Shown in pieces: positions 34,241 through 43,390 of a DNA stretch of 64,000 nt. Under the pieces are notes generated by a model that saw only the letters and a program-made list of their open reading frames with translations, made no database searches and was not told where the DNA came from. A program made the position numbers and the translations under genes. The stretch lies in the NCBI GenBank assembly GCA_039984715.1, contig JBDWUA010000004.1, positions 248,001 through 312,000 on the forward strand. Direction: 5' to 3'. This stretch comes from JABSSA01 sp039984715. GTDB lineage: Bacteria > Pseudomonadota > Alphaproteobacteria > Rhodobacterales > Rhodobacteraceae. Position 1 is the stretch's first letter. Each line of letters begins with the position of its first letter.

Positions 34241-35187
34241 TAGCCGTCATTGGCGCGGGTGCCTTCGGGACTGCGCTGTCTGTTGCTTTGGCGCGTGTCG
34301 GTCCTGTCACGCTTTGGGCGCGCAAGGATGCGGATGTTATGGCATCGACGCGCCAATCGTCACGTTTGCCCGATGTTATTCTTCCCGATGCAGTGCAACC
34401 CACAGCCGACTTGGCGGATTGCGCCGATGCGACTGCCGTTTTGTTGGCGATACCCACCCAACAACTAAGCGGGTTTCTTGCAAAACATGCCTCTGAACTT
34501 CCTGATGTGCCTTTGGTTGGATGCTGTAAGGGGATTGATGTCGAAACAGGGCATGGTCCAACCCGCGTGATGTCCATGCATGTTCCACATGCGAAAGTGG
34601 CCATTTTGACCGGCCCTAGTTTTGCGGCAGACATTGCCAGATTTTTACCCACGGCACTGACATTGGCCTGCGCTGACGAAGCGATTGGGCACGCGCTTCA
34701 GTTGCGACTGAGCACGCCAACCTTGCGTCTTTACCGCAGCCAAGACGTGATCGGCGCTGAATTGGGTGGCGCTTTAAAGAACGTGATTGCCATCGGATGT
34801 GGGGCAGTCATTGGGGCCGGTCTTGGCACCAGTGCGCGCGCGGCTTTGATGACGCGGGGTTTTGCAGAAATTCAACGATTGGCGATACATTTGGGTGCCG
34901 AGGCCAACACGCTGCAAGGTCTAAGCGGCTTTGGTGACCTTGCGTTGACATGCACGTCTGAGATGTCTCGCAATTTCCGCTTTGGCGCTTCCATTGGTGC
35001 AGGGCAGGCGTTTGACCCAACGCAGACGGTTGAAGGGGCCGCAACTGCACAGGCGGTTGCGCGATTGGCCGAAACGCATGGATTGGATTTACCTGTCTGT
35101 ACGACCATAGCAAAACTTGCAGGCGGAGACATGGACGTGCAGGGTGCGATAGACGTGTTGTTGGCGCGACCGCTTAAGGCTGAATAG
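34237..35187 (+). CDS. gpsA: NAD(P)-dependent glycerol-3-phosphate dehydrogenase
   Basis: A 316-residue enzyme making glycerol 3-phosphate for phospholipids. Start GTG 34237 overlaps the tsaD stop. NAD site VIGAGAFGTALSVAL at residues 4-18, catalytic lysines in CCKGIDVETG near 92 and GALKNVIAIGCG near 175, and the GLSGFGDLALTCTS landmark near 228 are all present. Full length. Confidence 0.95.
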   Translation: MIAVIGAGAFGTALSVALARVGPVTLWARKDADVMASTRQSSRLPDVILPDAVQPTADLADCADATAVLLAIPTQQLSGFLAKHASELPDVPLVGCCKGIDVETGHGPTRVMSMHVPHAKVAILTGPSFAADIARFLPTALTLACADEAIGHALQLRLSTPTLRLYRSQDVIGAELGGALKNVIAIGCGAVIGAGLGTSARAALMTRGFAEIQRLAIHLGAEANTLQGLSGFGDLALTCTSEMSRNFRFGASIGAGQAFDPTQTVEGAATAQAVARLAETHGLDLPVCTTIAKLAGGDMDVQGAIDVLLARPLKAE

Positions 35188-35197
35188 GAGGGAAATC

Positions 35198-35617
35198 ATG
35201 AAATATTGGTTGTTCAAATCCGAACCGTCGACGTGGAGCTGGGATCAACAAGTCGCCAAAGGGGACACCGGCGAAGAATGGGACGGCGTGCGAAATTATC
35301 AGGCGCGCAATTTTATGCGGGACATGGCCTTGGGTGATCGTGGTTTCTTTTATCATTCCCAAAAGGAAAAGGCCGTTGTCGGGATAATTGAAGTGTGCGC
35401 TTTGGCGCATCCCGATAGCACAACAGATGACGAGCGATGGGAATGCGTGGATATCAAAGCGGTGAAGCCGGTGAAAACCCCGGTAACGCTGGATATGATC
35501 AAAAGCGACGAACGACTGGCCGACATGGTCCTTGTCAAAAACTCACGGTTGTCCGTCCAACCCGTGTCTGAGGCAGAATGGCAGATAGTTTGCGATATTG
35601 CAGGGGTGACGGGCTGA
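35198..35617 (+). CDS. EVE-domain protein
   Basis: A 139-residue PUA-like protein. KYWLFKSEPSTWSWDQQ at the start, DGVRNYQARNFMRDM near residue 30, FYHSQKEKAVVGIIEV near 50 and LVKNSRLSVQPVSEAEW near 110 are the EVE signature. EVE domains are thought to read modified bases in RNA or DNA. GGAGGG precedes the ATG by 6 bases and it follows gpsA by 10 bases, so it is in the tsaD operon. Confidence 0.92.
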   Translation: MKYWLFKSEPSTWSWDQQVAKGDTGEEWDGVRNYQARNFMRDMALGDRGFFYHSQKEKAVVGIIEVCALAHPDSTTDDERWECVDIKAVKPVKTPVTLDMIKSDERLADMVLVKNSRLSVQPVSEAEWQIVCDIAGVTG

Positions 35618-35660
35618 ATCACGTCTGGCATAATTCCAAAAAACGCAAGGAATGAGAGAT

Positions 35661-36056
35661 ATGGGAATTTTGGCAGTTATTGCGGCAGGTTTAGCGAGCT
35701 TTGTGTTTGGCGCGATCTGGTATGGAGTCCTAGCCAAGTCATGGATGGCCGCCTCGGGTGTTGAACTTGACGAAAAAGGTCAACCGGCGAACCGTTCCAA
35801 TCCTTTACCGTACATCACCGCCGTGATTGGTGCGATTTTGATTGCAGGGATGATGCGGCATGTCTTGGCCATCAGCGGGATCGATACACCAATCAAAGGG
35901 TTGGTCTCGGGTCTTGGAATCGGGCTGTTTATTGCAACCCCGTGGTTGGCGACGTTCTATGGATTTAGCGGCCGACCAATGCGATTGCTGGCAATCGATG
36001 GAGGGTATGCAACATTGGGAAGCGGCCTGATTGGACTGGTTCTGACGCTGTTATAG
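35661..36056 (+). CDS. DUF1761 membrane protein
   Basis: A roughly 131-residue inner-membrane protein with four hydrophobic segments. The family landmark ASFVFGAIWYGVLAKSWMAASG near residue 10-30 and the TPWLATFYGFSGRP region near residue 95 are present. Function unknown. I choose ATG 35661, which has AAGGA 8 bases upstream, over ATG 35652, whose AAGGA touches it. Last gene of the tsaD-gpsA-EVE set. Confidence 0.82.
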   Translation: MGILAVIAAGLASFVFGAIWYGVLAKSWMAASGVELDEKGQPANRSNPLPYITAVIGAILIAGMMRHVLAISGIDTPIKGLVSGLGIGLFIATPWLATFYGFSGRPMRLLAIDGGYATLGSGLIGLVLTLL

Positions 36057-36164
36057 GGCGCAATATCGACCAAATGTCCTTGTTTGACGGGAAAATCGAG
36101 CTGATGTTCGGAAACGCGACATGCAACAAAGTTGTCAGTATCTAGATCCGTATTTAGAAAAAGA

Positions 36165-36197
36165 GAAGGGTTCCGGCATGTATTACCGGAACCCTTC
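36165..36197. terminator. Strong hairpin, probable terminator
   Basis: Perfect 12-bp stem GAAGGGTTCCGG (36165-36176) and CCGGAACCCTTC (36186-36197), 9-base loop. On the minus strand it is followed by TCTCTTTTTC; on the plus strand by TTCACC. It may end the DUF1761 transcript or back up the minus-strand terminator at 36336. Confidence 0.65.
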
Positions 36198-36335
36198 TTC
36201 ACCCCGCGTGCTCCCACTACCTTGCACTGGCGTAATTCAATCTGGTCCGGCCATACTGGCGCGTCATCTGTAAACTACCCAATCCAACATCGATTGGCAA
36301 TTTTTGAATATCTCAAATGAGATTTAAAACGGAAA

Positions 36336-36357
36336 CGCCCACCGTATGAGGTGGGCG
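36336..36357 (-). terminator. Terminator of the DUF2853 gene
   Basis: Stem CGCCCACC (36336-36343) and GGTGGGCG (36350-36357), 6-base loop. On the minus strand it is followed by TTTCCGTTTT. It lies 26 bases after the stop at 36383. Confidence 0.8.
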
Positions 36358-36382
36358 CTTGCTTTGCGAATTTGTCAGGTAC

Positions 36383-36724
36383 TTATCCGTATACGGATTC
36401 TTTCCCAAAATGCTTGGTGAGCATGTAATAGATCACGGCGCGATATTTGTTGCGCTCAGATTTGCCATAAGTCTCAATCGACTTGTTTATGGCGGCCATG
36501 AGTTCGGGACCATCAGACAGACCCAATTTTTTGATCAGGAAGTTGTCTTTCACTGTGTCCAGCTCAGCCGGTTGTGATCCCGCTACTGTTGAAGCGTCAG
36601 CGTTATAGATCGATGGTCCGCAGCCAATTGTTACTTTGGTCAGCAGGTCCATGTCTGGTGTCATCTTACATTTGTTCTTCAGATCGTCTGCGTACTTTTC
36701 GATCAACTCGTCGCGCTTGCCCAT
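36383..36724 (-). CDS. DUF2853 family protein
   Basis: A 113-residue cytoplasmic protein recognisable as DUF2853 from MGKRDELIEKYADDLKNKC at the start, MTPDMDLLTKVTIGCGPSIYN near residue 22 (in part), and the C-terminal RNKYRAVIYYMLTKHFGKESVY. The function is unknown. ATG 36724 has GGGAG 8 bases upstream; an in-frame ATG at 36775 does not. It is monocistronic, with its own terminator. Confidence 0.88.
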   Translation of the reverse strand: MGKRDELIEKYADDLKNKCKMTPDMDLLTKVTIGCGPSIYNADASTVAGSQPAELDTVKDNFLIKKLGLSDGPELMAAINKSIETYGKSERNKYRAVIYYMLTKHFGKESVYG

Positions 36725-37281
36725 AAAATATCTCCCACCTTTGGACTTGGCCAAAATGTCCTGGCCTCGCGACACACGATAATTCAGTAATTGGCTTCAA
36801 ACAAAGGAAAAATTGCAGGAAGTTTCCCCCCAAGAGGTAAACACCGGCCAGCAGACATGACTGTGTTGGTGCGGGTGCCTAAAAAGGGTTTTGGATTTCA
36901 GCACATTCCATAAGTGTTCTAAGGCTGCATTCCGTCCAAGCAGAGTTGGGTCAGCAGCCAAAAATAACATAAAATAACGCAAAACAAAGACGAAAGAGGT
37001 GGGGGCTGAAATTGAGTTTTGATGGTCGTGCAGTGTGAAAAGGCCGCCACGCTTGTGTCCCAAGCAAGGCGGCCTGACCGTGAGTGGTGGCTTCTGACGG
37101 CGATAAAGCGCTTGGGGGGCGTCAATACCGCGCAGTTTGAAGCTTGCCTTAGAGTGATGCTTTCACGAGCAATTTGGTTACACAAAAAACCTTCAGACCA
37201 ATTTTTGCCCAGATTTTTGGCGTTTTTGGAGAGGGTAGCTGACACGGGCAATCCAGAACGGACCGCCCGTGGTTCAATTGA
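36725..37281. other. 557-bp intergenic region
   Basis: No convincing gene or RNA. It must contain the DUF2853 promoter (near 36730-36800) and it contains a minus-strand terminator hairpin at 37041-37075 that belongs to the protease cluster. Small ORFs here have no ribosome sites or family features. Confidence 0.55.
37034..37075 (-). terminator. Terminator of the protease/cyclase cluster
   Basis: Stem AGGCCGCC (37041-37048) and GGCGGCCT (37068-37075), with an additional inner CTTG/CAAG pairing. On the minus strand TTTTC follows. It is about 205 bases after the subtilase stop and is the first terminator-like hairpin met by that transcript. Confidence 0.7.
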
Positions 37282-39423
37282 TCAGCTGCGCCAGAATTCT
37301 GACGGGTCTTTTACCCGGAGTTTTCCAAACAGATTTTCAAGGTCAACCATACGCCCGCCGCCTGAGCGTTCTATTGGCGGCTTGGTTGCAGGATCTGGGT
37401 CTTGGGCCGCGCCAGCCGCTTCTGTTGCCGCGCGATCTGATGCCGTCCCCATTTCCATCTGGTCCGCGATCCACCTTGTCACCTGAGGGCAAGACATACT
37501 GGTCCCCGGTAACGTAACCATCGACCCACTGGCAGAGCCGGCGCTTAGAACGCCGGTCAAGACTGGGCTGTCGTCACTGCGACCGGATGCATCGGGCCCT
37601 TCGCGGTTTGGATTGTTTGTTGGACCAGTTGACGAATAAAGGGCCATCCGCTGTGTCGTATCCACAAAACCGCCAACGACGATAGGTTTTTCAGTGCCCG
37701 TGAAGCCGCTGATTGTGCCTTGGCGGCGAACTTCCGATGGAAAGTTTAACGGATCATATCCCAACAATCCTCCAATCAAGGGTTTGTCCAGTGGATCGAT
37801 GTCAACTCCCGGTTCATAGAACCGCGTATAGCTGGATTGATCGAAATAGGATTGCCGCCCAAAGTTTGGAAAGCCGGGAAGGCTTTCGTCGCGAACAATC
37901 CACCCTTTCAAGCCGACCAATGCATGTGGTTCCGTGATCGAGAATGACAGTTTCCATACCCCAGATGGCGCAAATGGCCCGACATCTTCGATGCTGTCCG
38001 TTGCAAAAAGCTGGATTTTGAAATGCCCACGTCTGTTGGAATTTGGTGCAGGCACGAAATATGCAGTCCCGGCAGTCTCTCCGGAAATACTTTGCAACAC
38101 TTGCGGAGGGGCAAGCGGGTCGCTTGAGACGGTTACAGGCAATACGTCACCGGGGCCGTCCACGGACATGGACACATAATCAGGCGGAACAGTTCCAAGA
38201 TCGTCTAGCCAAAACTCGACAGAGGATTCGCTATTGTCAGACGGTTGGACACGCCAATCCAAGGAAACATTGTCCGATGGTCCGTCAATTCCGACACGAG
38301 CATGACATTGACGTTGATTGCTGTTCCCATCAGGCAAGACAATCTCGTGTGGGACGTCACTGTCGTCGAACGCCTTCATGCCCTTGCGTATCTTTTCTTC
38401 GATAATACCGGTTCCGTCATGCGGCCCAGCATAATTTCCAAAGCTAAAGTTGATCACGATTGGTGGGTGCTTCTTTGTCCCTTCAAAGAAGATGCGGCGA
38501 TGTCTTTTTGCGATGTAGCGCAGCGCCTGTTCAAGCCAAGATGCGAACAACAATCCAGATGGGTCCTGCACATCAGAGGATTGCAGGTTAACGGCAATAA
38601 TGGGACGCTTGTCGCCCTTAGCGTCGTCAGGTTGAAAACCTGCGGCCAAGCCCATGACATGCGTGCCATGCGATACCTGCCGCGCAATAGGGGTGTGACT
38701 GCGCGTAGCCCAATCCGTTGCCCCCAGTTGATTGTAGAACGCTTGATCGTCAAGCAGCCCAAAATGCATGTTATCCGCAAGCGCCTTGTCGATCCCTTCA
38801 CGGGTCCATGCATTTCCAATCGACGCCAGTTCTTCTCCGGTCGCCAACTGCGTTGGGTCACGATCTACCCCATCCATATTCCAAAAGAATTCGATACGAG
38901 ATGTAGGGTTAGCCGCGCCGTGGTCGCGCCGGAACAATTCGTGCCCGATTGCCATTCCGTTGTCGATGACAGCAACGACAACTGACCCTTCTGGAACTTC
39001 AATCCGTGTCCGGTTGGACAGCGTGAAAGGTTCTTCGCTGCGCAGCAGTTCGTTTTGCCGGAACGCAGGTCCAACTTCGAAACGCTCGATCCCCGTGTAG
39101 GCGTCCGGGTCATTGATTGCATTTATGTAGGACCGTCTGGCGTAGAAAGTTAGGGGATCGTCTTGCGGTTTTTCCAATTGCTCTTGTGTGTATTCACCCG
39201 GCACATACAGATAATCTTCGAGCTTTCCGTCTAGGCCTAAGTCTTGCGACAGTTTGACCAACGCCGCAATTGACAGTTGTTCTTGCGGGTCCAGAACCAC
39301 CAACCACCAAAGGTTGTCAGGGTCCGTTTGAAGATCTTTCGCGATGCTGCGGCTTAGCACGTTTACACGAAACCAAGCTTCCTGCGATTTCTGCTTGCGA
39401 CCCTCATTCCATTTGAACGCCAT
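37282..39423 (-). CDS. Subtilase (S8) without signal peptide
   Basis: A 713-residue serine protease. Catalytic residues are Asp154 in VAVIDNGMAIG, His252 in SHGTHVMGLAAG and Ser in PGTSMSCPQVTRW near residue 640; the oxyanion Asn is likely in VINFSFGNYAG near 325. There is no signal peptide or lipobox, so it appears cytoplasmic. Residues 1-140 form an unrecognised domain (KWNEGRKQKSQEAWFRVNVLS start), and a beta-rich insert (about 365-500) separates the catalytic His from Ser, as in large S8 enzymes with a P/homoB-like domain. Last gene of a five-gene unit, 21 bases after the PAP2-like gene. Confidence 0.88.
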   Translation of the reverse strand: MAFKWNEGRKQKSQEAWFRVNVLSRSIAKDLQTDPDNLWWLVVLDPQEQLSIAALVKLSQDLGLDGKLEDYLYVPGEYTQEQLEKPQDDPLTFYARRSYINAINDPDAYTGIERFEVGPAFRQNELLRSEEPFTLSNRTRIEVPEGSVVVAVIDNGMAIGHELFRRDHGAANPTSRIEFFWNMDGVDRDPTQLATGEELASIGNAWTREGIDKALADNMHFGLLDDQAFYNQLGATDWATRSHTPIARQVSHGTHVMGLAAGFQPDDAKGDKRPIIAVNLQSSDVQDPSGLLFASWLEQALRYIAKRHRRIFFEGTKKHPPIVINFSFGNYAGPHDGTGIIEEKIRKGMKAFDDSDVPHEIVLPDGNSNQRQCHARVGIDGPSDNVSLDWRVQPSDNSESSVEFWLDDLGTVPPDYVSMSVDGPGDVLPVTVSSDPLAPPQVLQSISGETAGTAYFVPAPNSNRRGHFKIQLFATDSIEDVGPFAPSGVWKLSFSITEPHALVGLKGWIVRDESLPGFPNFGRQSYFDQSSYTRFYEPGVDIDPLDKPLIGGLLGYDPLNFPSEVRRQGTISGFTGTEKPIVVGGFVDTTQRMALYSSTGPTNNPNREGPDASGRSDDSPVLTGVLSAGSASGSMVTLPGTSMSCPQVTRWIADQMEMGTASDRAATEAAGAAQDPDPATKPPIERSGGGRMVDLENLFGKLRVKDPSEFWRS

Positions 39424-39444
39424 GGCGTCCTCCTTTCTCTTGGG

Positions 39445-40650
39445 TTAGCAGTTTTCGTCTTGTTTGATGTCCTTCCACTCGGCCACGGCCTTGTCCCATA
39501 GCCAACACAAGGGAGCGGACGCGGTATCCTTACATTTGCGTTCGTGTTTGTCGCACGACACCCAATCTGTTTTGTCCGCAAGGCCGGAATTTATGCCATC
39601 GAATTCGTAATATTCGCGCCAGTTGAAATCGAGGTTTTCGGCCGTTGTTCCGCCATTTCCATCTGGCTCGTGGTAGCGTTCGCCGTCAAAGCTCCAACCC
39701 TTTTTGATCGGATTTTTGGTACACCGTTTGGCAAGATAGTCGGCCAAATTAAGACCAAGAACTGCGCCTGCGGCACTGTCGACAGGGAAATGTACGCCAG
39801 CGACGGTTCGGTTGATTGCAATCCGGGACGCCTGTCGCATCATCATTTCACCCCAAAGCGGTTGCGAATAGGGTGACGTGCCTGCGGTTTGCAAAATCTT
39901 CCAAAGCAATTGCGCAAGGCAGAACGCTTCGGTGGAATGGCCACTGGGCAAGGCGCCGTGCGTCGGCGTCCAGATCATCGGTTGAATTTGTGGTGACCAT
40001 TCGATGGGGCGCTTACACGACAAGGCGTATTTAAAGCGTTGCTCGACATAACCGCACATGCCCAATGCCACATCCAAAAGTTCCATGGTGAATGGCGTGC
40101 GTGACGGTTCAACGAACGCAATCGTTCGCAGAAATTCCACAGGCGTCGACAATTGCGTGATGATCTCTTCGGCGCGGTCGCTGCGTAAGTCCGCGTAGTT
40201 TGCCACCAGATTCAATTGATCCGAAAAGATGTCTTGCGTTGGCCGTCGCATTTTCATCAGAGGTTGGTATTGCGTGTCTGGTAATGGTCCTTCGCTGACA
40301 CACAAATGGAACAGACGCGCAAAGTCGCGGCAATTGGCGTCAAAATTAAAGCCAAGCCGAGAACAGGTTTCGAACCCGAAAATCTTGGCACGCAACGCAG
40401 GCGAAAGACGCTCGAGACTTTTTACGGCTTCTTCGGGGTTTGGGTTCACGTCGCCGGCTGGAACAGGCAACCAAGTGCCGGCAATCCCGTCATGGTTCGA
40501 TATCAAAGCCCCGGTAACAAGCGGAGAATCCCCGGCGGCTGCGGCGAGGCTGCTAAGGCTTGATAAACTACTTAAGCTGCTCAAACTACTGAGGCTGCTT
40601 AAACTACTCAAACTACTCAAACTAGATTCGGGTCCATTTCCACCAGTCAT
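39445..40650 (-). CDS. PAP2/vanadium-haloperoxidase-type protein with Ser-Ser-Leu repeats
   Basis: A 401-residue protein. Active-site motifs of the acid phosphatase/vanadate haloperoxidase fold are present in order: K-x6-RP (KYALSCKRP near residue 212), PSGHS (LPSGHSTEAF near 237) and R-x5-H-x3-D (NRTVAGVHFPVD near 285). Soluble, with no membrane segments, which favours the bacterial vanadate-haloperoxidase branch over membrane lipid phosphatases. Residues 9-35 are nine perfect Ser-Ser-Leu units. The C-terminus is Cys-rich and charged. It sits between the cyclase and the subtilase in one operon. Which activity it has, phosphatase or haloperoxidase, is undecided. Confidence 0.8.
   Translation of the reverse strand: MTGGNGPESSLSSLSSLSSLSSLSSLSSLSSLSSLAAAAGDSPLVTGALISNHDGIAGTWLPVPAGDVNPNPEEAVKSLERLSPALRAKIFGFETCSRLGFNFDANCRDFARLFHLCVSEGPLPDTQYQPLMKMRRPTQDIFSDQLNLVANYADLRSDRAEEIITQLSTPVEFLRTIAFVEPSRTPFTMELLDVALGMCGYVEQRFKYALSCKRPIEWSPQIQPMIWTPTHGALPSGHSTEAFCLAQLLWKILQTAGTSPYSQPLWGEMMMRQASRIAINRTVAGVHFPVDSAAGAVLGLNLADYLAKRCTKNPIKKGWSFDGERYHEPDGNGGTTAENLDFNWREYYEFDGINSGLADKTDWVSCDKHERKCKDTASAPLCWLWDKAVAEWKDIKQDENC
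40546..40626 (-). repeat. Nine tandem 9-bp units encoding Ser-Ser-Leu
   Basis: Nine consecutive 9-base units, 81 bases in all, translating to (SSL)9 near the N-terminus of the PAP2-like protein. Units differ only by synonymous changes (AGT/AGC, TTG/TTA/CTC/CTT), so the peptide repeat has been kept while the DNA drifted. Confidence 0.95.
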
Positions 40651-40691
40651 TAATCCACTCCTCCAAAATCGCTTGTTTTATCCTAATCAAT

Positions 40692-42500
40692 TTACTCAGG
40701 CACATCCATATCGCGGAGCGTCTGCACAAAATCTTCGCCGACTTTGTATCCGGCTGCGGGTGTGTTTTTCTGCCACCATCCGATGGAAAAATCGGGTTGT
40801 TTCCGCATCAGTTTTGTCATGGTCTTTCGCGCCTTTTCGACCTCTCCCATTCTCCATTCGGCCACGGCTTTGATGCGCATGGTTGATGTGTGCGCAGCAT
40901 TCAAGCGCAGCGAACTTGTCGCGAGTTCCAGCGCACGTTGGTTGTCATCGTTTGAAATTGCAGCCCCTGCGGCCATCGCTTGGAAAAAGAATCTGTTTGG
41001 ATCCAATGGTGCAATTTGCAAAGCACGTTCAGCATCATTCACCGCTTCGGCGCCTTGGCTGCGGAATGTATAAAGGACAGCGCGCAATGCGCGGCCCATC
41101 GCGTCATTCGGAGTGATTTCCAACGCGCTGTCGAACAATTCTTCGGATTCGTCCAAATCATGCAGCAGGTTATTGTTCACGGTTCCTGCGACCACCAAAG
41201 CTTCGGTGTTCATCGGATCAATATCCAATGCGCGTTGGGTGTAATCCAAGGCGCGCAGCCCTTCGGCCATACGATCTTCTGTCCAACCTTGCTGTACCTT
41301 AAGAACGTGCCAGCGCGCTTTCCACGCCAAGGGGACAGGCGCATGCGGAATACGTTCGATCAACGCATCCAGCAATTCGCCTGCGTAGTTAAATTCGCGG
41401 GAAGACAAGCGGTTCATAAGGGCCTGCGCCCCAAACAGGACTGCATACCCTTCCAACGTCGGCAATGGTTCCGAGATGGCCCTTTGTAATTCCCGTTTTA
41501 ACAGCGCGCCGTGAATTTCATTGGCCAGCCCGCTGAATATTCCGTTTTTTTGCAGAATCTCGAAGGCTGGAAATTCCATTCGCGTGGACCAAATGACCAA
41601 ACCCGTCAAAGTTTCCGCCATTTCCAGAACAAGGACGATTTTACCGCCTTGTTCACGGCAATTGCCTGAAATGACGAAATCGGCGGCAAGAGCCGAGCGT
41701 ATGTCTGACAAGCTTTCAGGTTTTGTGCGGTAACTGGATGTGGACAGGCTGGATATCACATTCATTTCTGGGGAATGCGAAAGGGCACTGATCAGATCAT
41801 CGGTCAGCAGATTGGACCAGACAACCGAATGCTCGGACAGATTCAATGTTGCGATTGGTAAGACTGCGAGCGTTGGCAAAAGTTCCACAGACGATGTGCG
41901 GGGAATGATCGCAGGAACACTGTCTTGATCGCGCAGCAAATAAGCTTGAACGGGTTTCGAGACGTTTTTCAGGTGCAGCAACCCGATGTCTTCGCAGTCG
42001 GTTTCAGGATCGCTGGCAATTTCGTCACGTACGCGTGCGCTGGTCAAGATTTGACCGGGACGTGCCGCGGCCGCGAGACGTTGCGCGACATTCACAAGAT
42101 GACCATACATGTCATTGTCTGCGCTGTGCAGAACCTCACCGGCGACCAAAGACATACGCAGTTCGATGCGGCGGTCGACCGGGACTTTGCGGTTTAACTT
42201 TTTGACGACGGCTTGCAGTTTTAGTGCAGCACGCGCAGCCGATTTCACATCATCAAATTCCGCAAGAAGACCGTCGCCTAGACGTTTGACCAAACGCCCT
42301 TTTGCAGAGGCTTCGATTTGTCTTTGTGCTTCATCGGCAAACGAAACCCATCTGCGGATCGCGTCTTCTTCATCCGTGTCCACAAGGCGCACGGAATCCA
42401 CAACATCAGCAAACAGAACAGCTTTCGATACACGCCAAAGCTCTGCGCCGAGTTTCACCTTTTCGAATGGCGCGTCCTTGATCACTGACACACGACCCAA
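40692..42500 (-). CDS. Class III nucleotide cyclase with TolB-like and TPR regions
   Basis: A 602-residue cytoplasmic protein. The N-terminal catalytic domain (about 25-190) has the two metal aspartates (Asp32 in LFADVVDS; the second in LGDGLLAEF near 75), a lysine before the second Asp pattern that favours ATP, and the NVAQRLAAAARPGQ transition-state Asn/Arg near 137. A TolB/FlgO-like segment (LPTLAVLPIATLNL near 208 to VWSTRMEF near 305) and then TPR helices (about 350-570) follow. Such proteins make cAMP in response to protein-protein signals. The TTG at 42500 is the only in-frame start near the ORF limit; the region upstream is very AT-rich, suggesting a separate promoter. Confidence 0.86.
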   Translation of the reverse strand: MGRVSVIKDAPFEKVKLGAELWRVSKAVLFADVVDSVRLVDTDEEDAIRRWVSFADEAQRQIEASAKGRLVKRLGDGLLAEFDDVKSAARAALKLQAVVKKLNRKVPVDRRIELRMSLVAGEVLHSADNDMYGHLVNVAQRLAAAARPGQILTSARVRDEIASDPETDCEDIGLLHLKNVSKPVQAYLLRDQDSVPAIIPRTSSVELLPTLAVLPIATLNLSEHSVVWSNLLTDDLISALSHSPEMNVISSLSTSSYRTKPESLSDIRSALAADFVISGNCREQGGKIVLVLEMAETLTGLVIWSTRMEFPAFEILQKNGIFSGLANEIHGALLKRELQRAISEPLPTLEGYAVLFGAQALMNRLSSREFNYAGELLDALIERIPHAPVPLAWKARWHVLKVQQGWTEDRMAEGLRALDYTQRALDIDPMNTEALVVAGTVNNNLLHDLDESEELFDSALEITPNDAMGRALRAVLYTFRSQGAEAVNDAERALQIAPLDPNRFFFQAMAAGAAISNDDNQRALELATSSLRLNAAHTSTMRIKAVAEWRMGEVEKARKTMTKLMRKQPDFSIGWWQKNTPAAGYKVGEDFVQTLRDMDVPE

Positions 42501-42586
42501 TTCATTTAAAAAATCTATTTTAATAATATACTATTAATGTGGTCTTGGACAGAAATTAAACAACCCCTGCGTTAGCGTTTCCAGCA

Positions 42587-43390
42587 TTATGGACGTACAA
42601 ACTTTGCGCCAGTGCTATTGCGAGATTTTCCAACTTGTAGGCGGCGTACAACGGCTTTTGGTGGTGCAACTTGCAATCTCATCTGCTTTTTCAGCTCGGT
42701 AACCCGAGTGGGAAGGTGCATTCCAACAGCACGCTTTTCGCCAGCGATCTGCATCATCCCAGACACGACAGACACGATTCGACCGCGTCCGTTTAAGTGG
42801 GAAAACACCGGTGCGCCGGACGATCCAAAGGTGACGTTGCAATCAAACAAAAGAACGTCGTTAAAGCGTTCCAGCATCTGGCATTCTTTTTGCCGTGACT
42901 GAACATTCGACCGACCGCGTCCGTATGAAACCACACTGACCGGACCGGGGTGCACCCGTTCGTCGTGCAGATAAAACGGCGCAACTTCAAACGTCGAAAC
43001 CGGTTCTGACAAACGCAAAAGGGCGACGTCATATGTAACGTTATGTTCCGTCAGCGGCTCGTTTGGTCGATATTGGGCGTGGGCTGCTGCGGCTTTAACC
43101 ACTCTCGTCGCTGCAGCGCGGCCATTTCGAAACCCTGCGCGGAAAACGATGCTTTCGGTTGGCCAAAGAGTGTTGGTTCCGGGTTGATACAAGCAATGGG
43201 CCGCCGTCAGAACAAGGTCTTTTGCGATCAAAGTTCCGGAACACATTGCACGTCCACCTAGATCGATGCGCCCGACTGCCTTCCAGATGTTTGCAGAATA
43301 GTCGGAATCAAGCTTGCGCAAAGGCGTGGTTTGCCCAGTCGCGCCACCTGCAACAAGCATGGCCAGAATTATGCTTGCGACCCACTTCAT
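42587..43390 (-). CDS. Exported trypsin-like serine protease B
   Basis: A 267-residue S1-family protease with a signal peptide (WVASIILAMLVAGGATG). Triad: His65 in LTAAHC, Asp121 in YDVALL, Ser191 in FGSSGAP. The usual GDSGGP is FGSSGAP here, so the Asp before the serine is replaced. Cysteines at 50 and 66 fit the conserved disulfide. The C-terminus ends TGAKFVRP, shared with the neighbour. Its start overlaps the stop of protease A as ATGA. It is separated from the cyclase by 86 bases. Confidence 0.88.
   Translation of the reverse strand: MKWVASIILAMLVAGGATGQTTPLRKLDSDYSANIWKAVGRIDLGGRAMCSGTLIAKDLVLTAAHCLYQPGTNTLWPTESIVFRAGFRNGRAAATRVVKAAAAHAQYRPNEPLTEHNVTYDVALLRLSEPVSTFEVAPFYLHDERVHPGPVSVVSYGRGRSNVQSRQKECQMLERFNDVLLFDCNVTFGSSGAPVFSHLNGRGRIVSVVSGMMQIAGEKRAVGMHLPTRVTELKKQMRLQVAPPKAVVRRLQVGKSRNSTGAKFVRP

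Larger units (their letters stand above)
36057..36382. other. 326-bp intergenic region with two strong hairpins
   Basis: No gene is visible. It holds a 12-bp perfect hairpin at 36165-36197 and a terminator at 36336-36357. The 137 bases between them contain no ORF or tRNA-like fold that I can see. Confidence 0.6.

Noticed and set aside
36776..37281. Plus-strand ORF of 155 codons from 37019 across the end of the subtilase gene
   Set aside because: It lies partly antisense to the subtilase 3' end, has a composition mirroring it and no family features.
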